Assembly: GCA_963971405.1 (NCBI GenBank) | Contig: OZ020489.1 | Coordinates: 46,484,804 to 46,548,803, forward strand | Direction of reading: 5' to 3' | DNA from: Psococerastis gibbosa | Taxonomy: Eukaryota; Arthropoda; Insecta; Psocodea; Psocidae | DNA: 64,000 bases | Shown here: in pieces, positions 47,704-59,300 of the stretch | Layout: every line of letters starts with the position of its first letter | How positions within the stretch are numbered: position 1 is the stretch's first letter | Position numbers and translations under genes: made by a program | The notes under the pieces: model-generated | What the model was told of the DNA's origin: nothing | Seen by the model: the letters and a program-made list of their open reading frames with translations, nothing else | Databases searched by the model: none

Positions 47704-50700
47704 CTGACGCCACACAATGATCGATACACAATGCGCGATACCTGATCTCCCACTAGTTTTTCAAGCCGCATCTAGCTGCCAGGGTTATACAATTTAAAGA
47801 GGCAATTTTTCGTTTTTTTTTTTTTTTTTTTTGCGCCCATTTTTTTGACTTCTTTTGGGGTCGAGATGGGTGTCGCCAGACGCGGGATTTTATCCCGAAC
47901 ACGACGATACATGGTTTATGGGGTGGTTTTCCCATAGGTTGCCGGCTAGCCCGGGATCAGTGACTATTTGAAGGATTTCGGGGGCTCGGGGCCTGTGACG
48001 TCATCGCCCATGCATTCTTATGGGAAATTTTGGTCAAAATGATCCGATTGCCATGAATGGCACATGGTTGGAAAGAGGAGGTGATTTCGAGCCGATTCGC
48101 CCGGTTTTTACTCTGATTCGTTTGATACCGTCCGATTTGAGGGCGTTGCAAAGTCGGTTTTCAAGGTATGTTGCACACGTTAAGGGGGTGGGGTCACCGG
48201 TAGATTTCTTTCTGATGCGGTTTTTTCGATTCCAGTTGCGGTCCTGACCAATAGTTGTCATTGATGACCATACGGATTCGATGGGGTTTGCGTTCTAGAC
48301 GCATTTGAAAAACGCTCCCTATCCCTTATACATAGGATTTTTTACATTTCATACGATGTTAAGAAATTCTCTCGATGGTTAGTCGACTTTTTTCGCTCAG
48401 ACGTGGGATTTTATGTGGGCTACAAGAAAAATGCGGAATCCCGCTTCTCACTGGTCAAATTCGGCAATTTTTCCCCTTTTTTGAATATCCTTGTTCCGAC
48501 CCTGACGCCACACAATGATCGATACACAATGCGCGATACCTGATCTCCCACTAGTTTTTCAAGCCGCATCTAGCTGCCAGGGTTATTCAATTTAAAGAGG
48601 CAATTTTTCGTTTTTTTTTTTTTTTTTTGCGCCCATTTTTTTGACTTTTTTTGGGGTTGAGATTGGTGTCGCTAGACGCGGGATTTTATCCCGAACACGA
48701 CGATATATGGTTTATGGGGTGGTTTTCCCATAGGTTGCCGGCTAGCCCGGGATCAGTGACTATTTGAAGGATTTCGGGGGCTCGGGGCCTGTGACGTCAT
48801 CGCCCATGCATTCTTATGGGAAATTTTGGTCAAAATGATCCGATTGCCATGAATGGCACATGGTTGGAAAGAGGAGGTGATTTCGAGCCGATTCGCCCGG
48901 TTTTTACTCTGATTCGTTTGATACCGTCCGATTTGAGGGCGTTGCAAAGTCGGTTTTCAAGGTATGTTGCACACGTTAAGGGGGTGGGGTCACCGGTAGA
49001 TTTCTTTCTGATGCGATTTTTTCGATTCCAGTTGCGGTCCTGACCAATAGTTGTCATTGATGACCATACGGATTCGATGGGGTTTGCGTTCTAGACGCAT
49101 TTGAAAAACGCTCCCTATCCCTTATACATAGGATTTTTTACATTTCATACGATGTTAAGAAATTCTCTCGATGGTTAGTCGACTTTTTTCGCTCAGACGT
49201 GGGATTTTATGTGGGCTACAAGAAAAATGCGGAATCCCGCTTCTCACTGGTCAAATTCGGCAATTTTTCCCCTTTTTTGAATATCCTTGTTCCGACCCTG
49301 ACGCCACACAATGATCGATACACAATGCGCGATACCTGATCTCCCACTAGTTTTTCAAGCCGCATCTAGCTGCCAGGGTTATACAATTTAAAGAGGCAAT
49401 TTTTCGTTTTTTTTTTTTTTTTTTTTGCGCCCATTTTTTTGACTTCTTTTGGGGTCGAGATGGGTGTCGCCAGACGCGGGATTTTATCCCGAACACGACG
49501 ATACATGGTTTATGGGGTGGTTTTCCCATAGGTTGCCGGCTAGCCCGGGATCAGTGACTATTTGAAGGATTTCGGGGGCTCGGGGCCTGTGACGTCATCG
49601 CCCATGCATTCTTATGGGAAATTTTGGTCAAAATGATCCGATTGCCATGAATGGCACATGGTTGGAAAGAGGAGGTGATTTCGAGCCGATTCGCCCGGTT
49701 TTTACTCTGATTCGTTTGATACCGTCCGATTTGAGGGCGTTGCAAAGTCGGTTTTCAAGGTATGTTGCACACGTTAAGGGGGTGGGGTCACCGGTAGATT
49801 TCTTTCTGATGCGGTTTTTTCGATTCCAGTTGCGGTCCTGACCAATAGTTGTCATTGATGACCATACGGATTCGATGGGGTTTGCGTTCTAGACGCATTT
49901 GAAAAACGCTCCCTATCCCTTATACATAGGATTTTTTACATTTCATACGATGTTAAGAAATTCTCTCGATGGTTAGTCGACTTTTTTCGCTCAGACGTGG
50001 GATTTTATGTGGGCTACAAGAAAAATGCGGAATCCCGCTTCTCACTGGTCAAATTCGGCAATTTTTCCCCTTTTTTGAATATCCTTGTTCCGACCCTGAC
50101 GCCACACAATGATCGATACACAATGCGCGATACCTGATCTCCCACTAGTTTTTCAAGCCGCATCTAGCTGCCAGGGTTATTCAATTTAAAGAGGCAATTT
50201 TTCGTTTTTTTTTTTTTTTTTTGCGCCCATTTTTTTGACTTTTTTTGGGGTTGAGATTGGTGTCGCTAGACGCGGGATTTTATCCCGAACACGACGATAT
50301 ATGGTTTATGGGGTGGTTTTCCCATAGGTTGCCGGCTAGCCCGGGATCAGTGACTATTTGAAGGATTTCGGGGGCTCGGGGCCTGTGACGTCATCGCCCA
50401 TGCATTCTTATGGGAAATTTTGGTCAAAATGATCCGATTGCCATGAATGGCACATGGTTGGAAAGAGGAGGTGATTTCGAGCCGATTCACCCGGTTTTTA
50501 CTCTGATTCGTTTGATACCGTCCGATTTGAGGGCGTTGCAAAGTCGGTTTTCAAGGTATGTTGCACACGTTAAGGGGGTGGGGTCACCGGTAGATTTCTT
50601 TCTGATGCGGTTTTTTCGATTCCAGTTGCGGTCCTGACCAATAGTTGTCATTGATGACCATACGGATTCGATGGGGTTTGCGTTCTAGACGCATTTGAAA

Positions 50701-52486
50701 AACGCTCCCTATCCCTTATACATAGGATTTTTTACATTTCATACGATGTTAAGAAATTCTCTCGATGGTTAGTCGACTTTTTTCGCTCAGACGTGGGATT
50801 TTATGTGGGCTACAAGAAAAATGCGGAATCCCGCTTCTCACTGGTCAAATTCGGCAATTTTTCCCCTTTTTTGAATATCCTTGTTCCGACCCTGACGCCA
50901 CACAATGATCGATACACAATGCGCGATACCTGATCTCCCACTAGTTTTTCAAGCCGCATCTAGCTGCCAGGGTTATACAATTTAAAGAGGCAATTTTTCG
51001 TTTTTTTTTTTTTTTTTTTTTGCGCCCATTTTTTTGACTTCTTTTGGGGTCGAGATGGGTGTCGCCAGACGCGGGATTTTATCCCGAACACGACGATACA
51101 TGGTTTATGGGGTGGTTTTCCCATAGGTTGCCGGCTAGCCCGGGATCAGTGACTATTTGAAGGATTTCGGGGGCTCGGGGCCTGTGACGTCATCGCCCAT
51201 GCATTCTTATGGGAAATTTTGGTCAAAATGATCCGATTGCCATGAATGGCACATGGTTGGAAAGAGGAGGTGATTTCGAGCCGATTCGCCCGGTTTTTAC
51301 TCTGATTCGTTTGATACCGTCCGATTTGAGGGCGTTGCAAAGTCGGTTTTCAAGGTATGTTGCACACGTTAAGGGGGTGGGGTCACCGGTAGATTTCTTT
51401 CTGATGCGGTTTTTTCGATTCCAGTTGCGGTCCTGACCAATAGTTGTCATTGATGACCATACGGATTCGATGGGGTTTGCGTTCTAGACGCATTTGAAAA
51501 ACGCTCCCTATCCCTTATACATAGGATTTTTTACATTTCATACGATGTTAAGAAATTCTCTCGATGGTTAGTCGACTTTTTTCGCTCAGACGTGGGATTT
51601 TATGTGGGCTACAAGAAAAATGCGGAATCCCGCTTCTCACTGGTCAAATTCGGCAATTTTTCCCCTTTTTTGAATATCCTTGTTCCGACCCTGACGCCAC
51701 ACAATGATCGATACACAATGCGCGATACCTGATCTCCCACTAGTTTTTCAAGCCGCATCTAGCTGCCAGGGTTATTCAATTTAAAGAGGCAATTTTTCGT
51801 TTTTTTTTTTTTTTTTTGCGCCCATTTTTTTGACTTTTTTTGGGGTTGAGATTGGTGTCGCTAGACGCGGGATTTTATCCCGAACACGACGATATATGGT
51901 TTATGGGGTGGTTTTCCCATAGGTTGCCGGCTAGCCCGGGATCAGTGACTATTTGAAGGATTTCGGGGGCTCGGGGCCTGTGACGTCATCGCCCATGCAT
52001 TCTTATGGGAAATTTTGGTCAAAATGATCCGATTGCCATGAATGGCACATGGTTGGAAAGAGGAGGTGATTTCGAGCCGATTCACCCGGTTTTTACTCTG
52101 ATTCGTTTGATACCGTCCGATTTGAGGGCGTTGCAAAGTCGGTTTTCAAGGTATGTTGCACACGTTAAGGGGGTGGGGTCACCGGTAGATTTCTTTCTGA
52201 TGCGGTTTTTTCGATTCCAGTTGCGGTCCTGACCAATAGTTGTCATTGATGACCATACGGATTCGATGGGGTTTGCGTTCTAGACGCATTTGAAAAACGC
52301 TCCCTATCCCTTATACATAGGATTTTTTACATTTCATACGATGTTAAGAAATTCTCTCGATGGTTAGTCGACTTTTTTCGCTCAGACGTGGGATTTTATG
52401 TGGGCTACAAGAAAAATGCGGAATCCCGCTTCTCACTGGTCAAATTCGGCAATTTTTCCCCTTTTTTGAATATCCTTGTTCCGACC
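47704..52486 (+). repeat. Two-monomer higher-order repeat, three copies (period about 1594 bp)
   Basis: Six monomers in three pairs: 48020/48816, 49614/50410 and 51209/52005. The first member of each pair has GACTTCTTTTGGGG and GTCGCCAGACGC. The second has GGTTATTCAATT (private T at 48587, 50181, 51776) and GGGGTTGAGATTGG. The spacing of 1594-1595 bp shows amplification as a dimer. Within the set, the second monomer is variant a in pair 1 and variant h (CACCCGG) in pairs 2 and 3, and only the first pair keeps GATGCGATTTT. Confidence 0.9.
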
Positions 52487-55400
52487 CTGACGCCACACAA
52501 TGATCGATACACAATGCGCGATACCTGATCTCCCACTAGTTTTTCAAGCCGCATCTAGCTGCCAGGGTTGTACAATTTAAAGAGGCCATTTGGCAATTTT
52601 TCGTTTTTTTTTTTTTTTTTTTTTGCGCCCATTTTTCGACTTCTTTTGGGGTCGAGATGGGTGTCGCCAGACGCGGGATTTTATCCCGAACACGACGATA
52701 CATGGTTTATGGGGTGGTTTTCCCATAGGTTGCCGGCTAGCCCGGGATCAGTGACTATTTGAAGGATTTCGGGGGCTCGGGGCCTGTGACGTCATCGCCC
52801 ATGCATTCTTATGGGAAATTTTGGTCAAAATGATCCGATTGCCATGAATGGCACATGGTTGGAAAGAGGAGGTGATTTCGAGCCGATTCGCCCGGTTTTT
52901 ACTCTGATTCGTTTGATACCGTCCGATTTGAGGGCGTTGCAAAGTCGGTTTTCAAGGTATGTTGCACACGTTAAGGGGGTGGGGTCACCGGTAGATTTCT
53001 TTCTGATGCGGTTTTTTCGATTCCAGTTGCGGTCCTGACCAATAGTTGTCATTGATGACCATACGGATTCGATGGGGTTTGCGTTCTAGACGCATTTGAA
53101 AAACGCTCCCTATCCCTTATACATAGGATTTTTTACATTTCATACGATTTTAAGAAATTCTCTCGATGGTTAGTCGACTTTTTTCGCTCAGACGTGGGAT
53201 TTTATGTGGGCTACAAGAAAAATGCGGAATCCCGCTTCTCACTGGTCAAATTCGGCAATTTTTCCCCTTTTTTGAATATCCTTGTTCCGACCCTGACGCC
53301 ACACAATGATCGATACACAATGCGCGATACCTGATCTCCCACTAGTTTTTCAAGCCGCATCTAGCTGCCAGGGTTATACAATTTAAAGAGGCAATTTTTC
53401 GTTTTTTTTTTTTTTTTTGCGCCCATTTTTTTGACTTTTTTTGGGGTCGAGATTGGTGTCGCTAGACGCGGGATTTTATCCCGAACACGACGATATATGG
53501 TTTATGGGGTGGTTTTCCCATAGGTTGCCGGCTAGCCCGGGATCAGTGACTATTTGAAGGATTTCGGGGGCTCGGGGCCTGTGACGTCATCGCCCATGCA
53601 TTCTTATGGGAAATTTTGGTCAAAATGATCCGATTGCCATGAATGGCACATGGTTGGAAAGAGGAGGTGATTTCGAGCCGATTCGCCCGGTTTTTACTCT
53701 GATTCGTTTGATACCGTCCGATTTGAGGGCGTTGCAAAGTCGGTTTTCAAGGTATGTTGCACACGTTAAGGGGGTGGGGTCACCGGTAGATTTCTTTCTG
53801 ATGCGGTTTTTTCGATTCCAGTTGCGGTCCTGACCAATAGTTGTCATTGATGACCATACGGATTCGATGGGGTTTGCGTTCTAGACGCATTTGAAAAACG
53901 CTCCCTATCCCTTATACATAGGATTTTTTACATTTCATACAATTTTAAGAAATTCTCTCGATGGTTAGTCGACTTTTTTCGCTCAGACGTGGGATTTTAT
54001 GTGGGCTACAAGAAAAATGCGGAATCCCGGTTCTCACTGGTCAAATTCGGCAATTTTTCCCGTTTTTTGAATATGCTTGTTCCGACCCTGACGCCCTGCA
54101 TTCATCGGTACACAATGTGCGGCACATGATTTCCCAGTAGTTTTTCAATCCGCATCTACCTGCCAGGGTTATACAATTTTAAGAGGCAATTTTTCGTTTT
54201 TTTTTTTTTTTTTTTTTGCGCAAATTGTTTGACTTTTTTTGGGGTCGAGATGGGTGTCGCTAGACGCGGGATTTCATCCCGAACACGACGATATATGGTT
54301 TATGGGGTGGTTTTCCCATAGGTTGCCGGCTAGCCCGGGATCAGTGCCTATTTGAAGCATTTCGGGTGCTCGGGGCCTGTGACGTCATCGCCCATGCATT
54401 CTTATGGGAGATTTTGGTCAAAATGATCCGATGGCCATGAATGGGACATGGATGGAAAGAGGAGGTGATTTCGAGCCGATTCGCCCGGTTTTTACTCGGA
54501 TGCGTTGGATACCGGCCGATTTGAGGGCGTTGCAAAGTCGGTTTTCAAGGTATGTTGCACACGTTAAGGGGGTGGGGTCACCGGTAGATTTCTTTCTGAT
54601 GCGGTTTTTTCGATTCCAGTTGCGGTCCTGACCAATAGTTGTCATTGATGACCATACGGATTCGATAGGGTTTGCGTTCTAGACGCATTTGAAAAACGCT
54701 CCTATCCCTTATACATAGGATTTTTTACATTTCATACGATTTTAAGAAATTCTCTCGATGGTTAGTCGACTTTTTTCGCTCAGACGTGGGATTTTATGTG
54801 GGCTACAAGAAAAATGCGGAATCCCGGTTCTCACTGGTCAAATTCGGCAATTTTTCCCGTTTTTTTGAATATGCTTGTTCCGACCCTGACGCCCTGCATT
54901 CATCGGTACACAATGCGCGGCACATGATTTCCCAGTAGTTTTTCAAGCCGCATCTAGCTGCCAGGGTTATACAATTTAAAGAGGCAATTTTTCGTTTTTT
55001 TTTTTTTTTTGCGCCCATTTTTTTGACTTTTTTTGGGGTCGAGATTGGTGTCGCTAGACGCGGGATTTTATCCCGAACACGACGATATATGGTTTATGGG
55101 GTGGTTTTCCCATAGGTTGCCGGCTAGCCCGGGATCAGTGACTATTTGAAGGATTTCGGGGGCTCGGAGCCTGTGACGTCATCGCCCATGCATTCTTATG
55201 GGAAATTTTGGTCAAAATGATCCGATTGCCATGAATGGCACATGGTTGGAAAGAGGAGGTGATTTCGAGCCGATTCGCCCGGTTTTTACTCTGATTCGTT
55301 TGATACCGTCCGATTTGAGGGCGTTGCAAAGTCGGTTTTCAAGGTATGTTGCACACGTTAAGGGGGTGGGGTCACCGGTAGATTTCTTTCTGATGCGGGT

Positions 55401-56360
55401 TTTTCGATTCCAGTTGCGGTCCTGACCAATAGTTGTCATTGATGACCATACGGATTCGATGGGGTTTGCGTTCTAGACGCATTTGAAAAACGCTCCCTAT
55501 CCCTTATACATAGGATTTTTTACATTTCATACGATTTTAAGAAATTCTCTCGATGGTTAGTCGACTTTTTTCGCTCAGACGTGGGATTTTATGTGGGCTA
55601 CAAGAAGAATGCGGAATCCCGCTTCTCACTGGTCAAATTCGGCAATTTTTCCCCTTTTTTGAATATCCTTGTTCCGACCCTGACGCCACACAATGATCGA
55701 TACACAATGCGCGATACCTGATCTCCCACTAGTTTTTCAAGCCGCATCTAGGTGCCAGGGTTGTACAATTTAAAGAGGCTATTTGGCAATTTTTCGTTTT
55801 TTTTTTTTTTTTTTGCGCCCATTTTTTTGACTTTTTTTGGGGTCGAGATGGGTGTCGCCAGACGCGGGATTTTATCCCGAACACGACGATACATGGTTTA
55901 TGGGGTGGTTTTCCCATAGGTTGCCGGCTAGCCCGGGATCAGTGACTATTTGAAGGATTTCGGGGGCTCGGGGCCTGTGACGTCATCGCCCATGCATTCT
56001 TATGGGAAATTTTGGTCAAAATGATCCGATTGCCATGAATGGCACATGGTTGGAAAGAGGAGGTGATTTCGAGCCGATTCGCCCGGTTTTTACTCTGATT
56101 CGTTTGACACCGTCCGATTTGAGGGCGTTGCAAAGTCCGTTTTCAAGGTATGTTGCACACGTTAAGGGGGTGGGGTCACCGGTAGATTTCTTTCTGATGC
56201 GGTTTTTTCGATTCCAGTTGCGGTCCTGACCAATAGTTGTCATTGATGACCACACGGATTCGATGGGGTTTGCGTTCTAGACGCATTTGAAAAACGCTCC
56301 CTATCCCTTATACATAGGATTTTTTACATTTCATACGATTTTAAGAAATTCTCTCGATGG
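52487..56360 (+). repeat. Distal satellite block adjoining the telomere
   Basis: Monomers anchored at 52811, 53606, 54404, 55198 and a last truncated one at 56002 (55680-56360). The 54404 monomer lies in an A/B composite island. The 55198 monomer shares GGAGCCTG and CAAGAAGAATGC with the monomers at 1828 and 8123. The final monomer shares CTAGGTGCCAGGG, GTCCGTTTTC and GACCACACGG with the one at 4217. The distal end therefore resembles the proximal start of the window more than its immediate neighbours. Confidence 0.93.
53936..54951 (+). repeat. A/B composite satellite island 3, without the deletion
   Basis: Same succession of A, B and A markers as islands 1 and 2 but retaining the 75-bp segment they lack. 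Here the B-to-A switch is directly visible: ACTCGGATGCGTTGG and CCGGCCGATTTG (B) are followed by GTTGCAAAGTCGG (A). This is the likely ancestral form of the composite unit. Confidence 0.85.
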
Positions 56361-59300
56361 TTAGGTTAGGTTAGGTTAGGTTAGGTTAGGTTAGGTTAGG
56401 TTAGGTTAGGTTAGGTTAGGTTAGGTTAGGTTAGGTTAGGTTAGGTTAGGTTAGGTTAGGTTAGGTTAGGTTAGGTTAGGTTAGGTTAGGTTAGGTTAGG
56501 TTAGGTTAGGTTAGGTTAGGTTAGGTTAGGTTAGGTTAGGTTAGGTTAGGTTAGGTTAGGTTAGGTTAGGTTAGGTTAGGTTAGGTTAGGTTAGGTTAGG
56601 TTAGGTTAGGTTAGGTTAGGTTAGGTTAGGTTAGGTTAGGTTAGGTTAGGTTAGGTTAGGTTAGGTTAGGTTAGGTTAGGTTAGGTTAGGTTAGGTTAGG
56701 TTAGGTTAGGTTAGGTTAGGTTAGGTTAGGTTAGGTTAGGTTAGGTTAGGTTAGGTTAGGTTAGGTTAGGTTAGGTTAGGTTAGGTTAGGTTAGGTTAGG
56801 TTAGGTTAGGTTAGGTTAGGTTAGGTTAGGTTAGGTTAGGTTAGGTTAGGTTAGGTTAGGTTAGGTTAGGTTAGGTTAGGTTAGGTTAGGTTAGGTTAGG
56901 TTAGGTTAGGTTAGGTTAGGTTAGGTTAGGTTAGGTTAGGTTAGGTTAGGTTAGGTTAGGTTAGGTTAGGTTAGGTTAGGTTAGGTTAGGTTAGGTTAGG
57001 TTAGGTTAGGTTAGGTTAGGTTAGGTTAGGTTAGGTTAGGTTAGGTTAGGTTAGGTTAGGTTAGGTTAGGTTAGGTTAGGTTAGGTTAGGTTAGGTTAGG
57101 TTAGGTTAGGTTAGGTTAGGTTAGGTTAGGTTAGGTTAGGTTAGGTTAGGTTAGGTTAGGTTAGGTTAGGTTAGGTTAGGTTAGGTTAGGTTAGGTTAGG
57201 TTAGGTTAGGTTAGGTTAGGTTAGGTTAGGTTAGGTTAGGTTAGGTTAGGTTAGGTTAGGTTAGGTTAGGTTAGGTTAGGTTAGGTTAGGTTAGGTTAGG
57301 TTAGGTTAGGTTAGGTTAGGTTAGGTTAGGTTAGGTTAGGTTAGGTTAGGTTAGGTTAGGTTAGGTTAGGTTAGGTTAGGTTAGGTTAGGTTAGGTTAGG
57401 TTAGGTTAGGTTAGGTTAGGTTAGGTTAGGTTAGGTTAGGTTAGGTTAGGTTAGGTTAGGTTAGGTTAGGTTAGGTTAGGTTAGGTTAGGTTAGGTTAGG
57501 TTAGGTTAGGTTAGGTTAGGTTAGGTTAGGTTAGGTTAGGTTAGGTTAGGTTAGGTTAGGTTAGGTTAGGTTAGGTTAGGTTAGGTTAGGTTAGGTTAGG
57601 TTAGGTTAGGTTAGGTTAGGTTAGGTTAGGTTAGGTTAGGTTAGGTTAGGTTAGGTTAGGTTAGGTTAGGTTAGGTTAGGTTAGGTTAGGTTAGGTTAGG
57701 TTAGGTTAGGTTAGGTTAGGTTAGGTTAGGTTAGGTTAGGTTAGGTTAGGTTAGGTTAGGTTAGGTTAGGTTAGGTTAGGTTAGGTTAGGTTAGGTTAGG
57801 TTAGGTTAGGTTAGGTTAGGTTAGGTTAGGTTAGGTTAGGTTAGGTTAGGTTAGGTTAGGTTAGGTTAGGTTAGGTTAGGTTAGGTTAGGTTAGGTTAGG
57901 TTAGGTTAGGTTAGGTTAGGTTAGGTTAGGTTAGGTTAGGTTAGGTTAGGTTAGGTTAGGTTAGGTTAGGTTAGGTTAGGTTAGGTTAGGTTAGGTTAGG
58001 TTAGGTTAGGTTAGGTTAGGTTAGGTTAGGTTAGGTTAGGTTAGGTTAGGTTAGGTTAGGTTAGGTTAGGTTAGGTTAGGTTAGGTTAGGTTAGGTTAGG
58101 TTAGGTTAGGTTAGGTTAGGTTAGGTTAGGTTAGGTTAGGTTAGGTTAGGTTAGGTTAGGTTAGGTTAGGTTAGGTTAGGTTAGGTTAGGTTAGGTTAGG
58201 TTAGGTTAGGTTAGGTTAGGTTAGGTTAGGTTAGGTTAGGTTAGGTTAGGTTAGGTTAGGTTAGGTTAGGTTAGGTTAGGTTAGGTTAGGTTAGGTTAGG
58301 TTAGGTTAGGTTAGGTTAGGTTAGGTTAGGTTAGGTTAGGTTAGGTTAGGTTAGGTTAGGTTAGGTTAGGTTAGGTTAGGTTAGGTTAGGTTAGGTTAGG
58401 TTAGGTTAGGTTAGGTTAGGTTAGGTTAGGTTAGGTTAGGTTAGGTTAGGTTAGGTTAGGTTAGGTTAGGTTAGGTTAGGTTAGGTTAGGTTAGGTTAGG
58501 TTAGGTTAGGTTAGGTTAGGTTAGGTTAGGTTAGGTTAGGTTAGGTTAGGTTAGGTTAGGTTAGGTTAGGTTAGGTTAGGTTAGGTTAGGTTAGGTTAGG
58601 TTAGGTTAGGTTAGGTTAGGTTAGGTTAGGTTAGGTTAGGTTAGGTTAGGTTAGGTTAGGTTAGGTTAGGTTAGGTTAGGTTAGGTTAGGTTAGGTTAGG
58701 TTAGGTTAGGTTAGGTTAGGTTAGGTTAGGTTAGGTTAGGTTAGGTTAGGTTAGGTTAGGTTAGGTTAGGTTAGGTTAGGTTAGGTTAGGTTAGGTTAGG
58801 TTAGGTTAGGTTAGGTTAGGTTAGGTTAGGTTAGGTTAGGTTAGGTTAGGTTAGGTTAGGTTAGGTTAGGTTAGGTTAGGTTAGGTTAGGTTAGGTTAGG
58901 TTAGGTTAGGTTAGGTTAGGTTAGGTTAGGTTAGGTTAGGTTAGGTTAGGTTAGGTTAGGTTAGGTTAGGTTAGGTTAGGTTAGGTTAGGTTAGGTTAGG
59001 TTAGGTTAGGTTAGGTTAGGTTAGGTTAGGTTAGGTTAGGTTAGGTTAGGTTAGGTTAGGTTAGGTTAGGTTAGGTTAGGTTAGGTTAGGTTAGGTTAGG
59101 TTAGGTTAGGTTAGGTTAGGTTAGGTTAGGTTAGGTTAGGTTAGGTTAGGTTAGGTTAGGTTAGGTTAGGTTAGGTTAGGTTAGGTTAGGTTAGGTTAGG
59201 TTAGGTTAGGTTAGGTTAGGTTAGGTTAGGTTAGGTTAGGTTAGGTTAGGTTAGGTTAGGTTAGGTTAGGTTAGGTTAGGTTAGGTTAGGTTAGGTTAGG

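Noticed and set aside
1-56360. CRISPR-like array of regular repeats
   Set aside because: Whole monomers of about 793 bp repeat without unique spacers, in a eukaryotic chromosome end.
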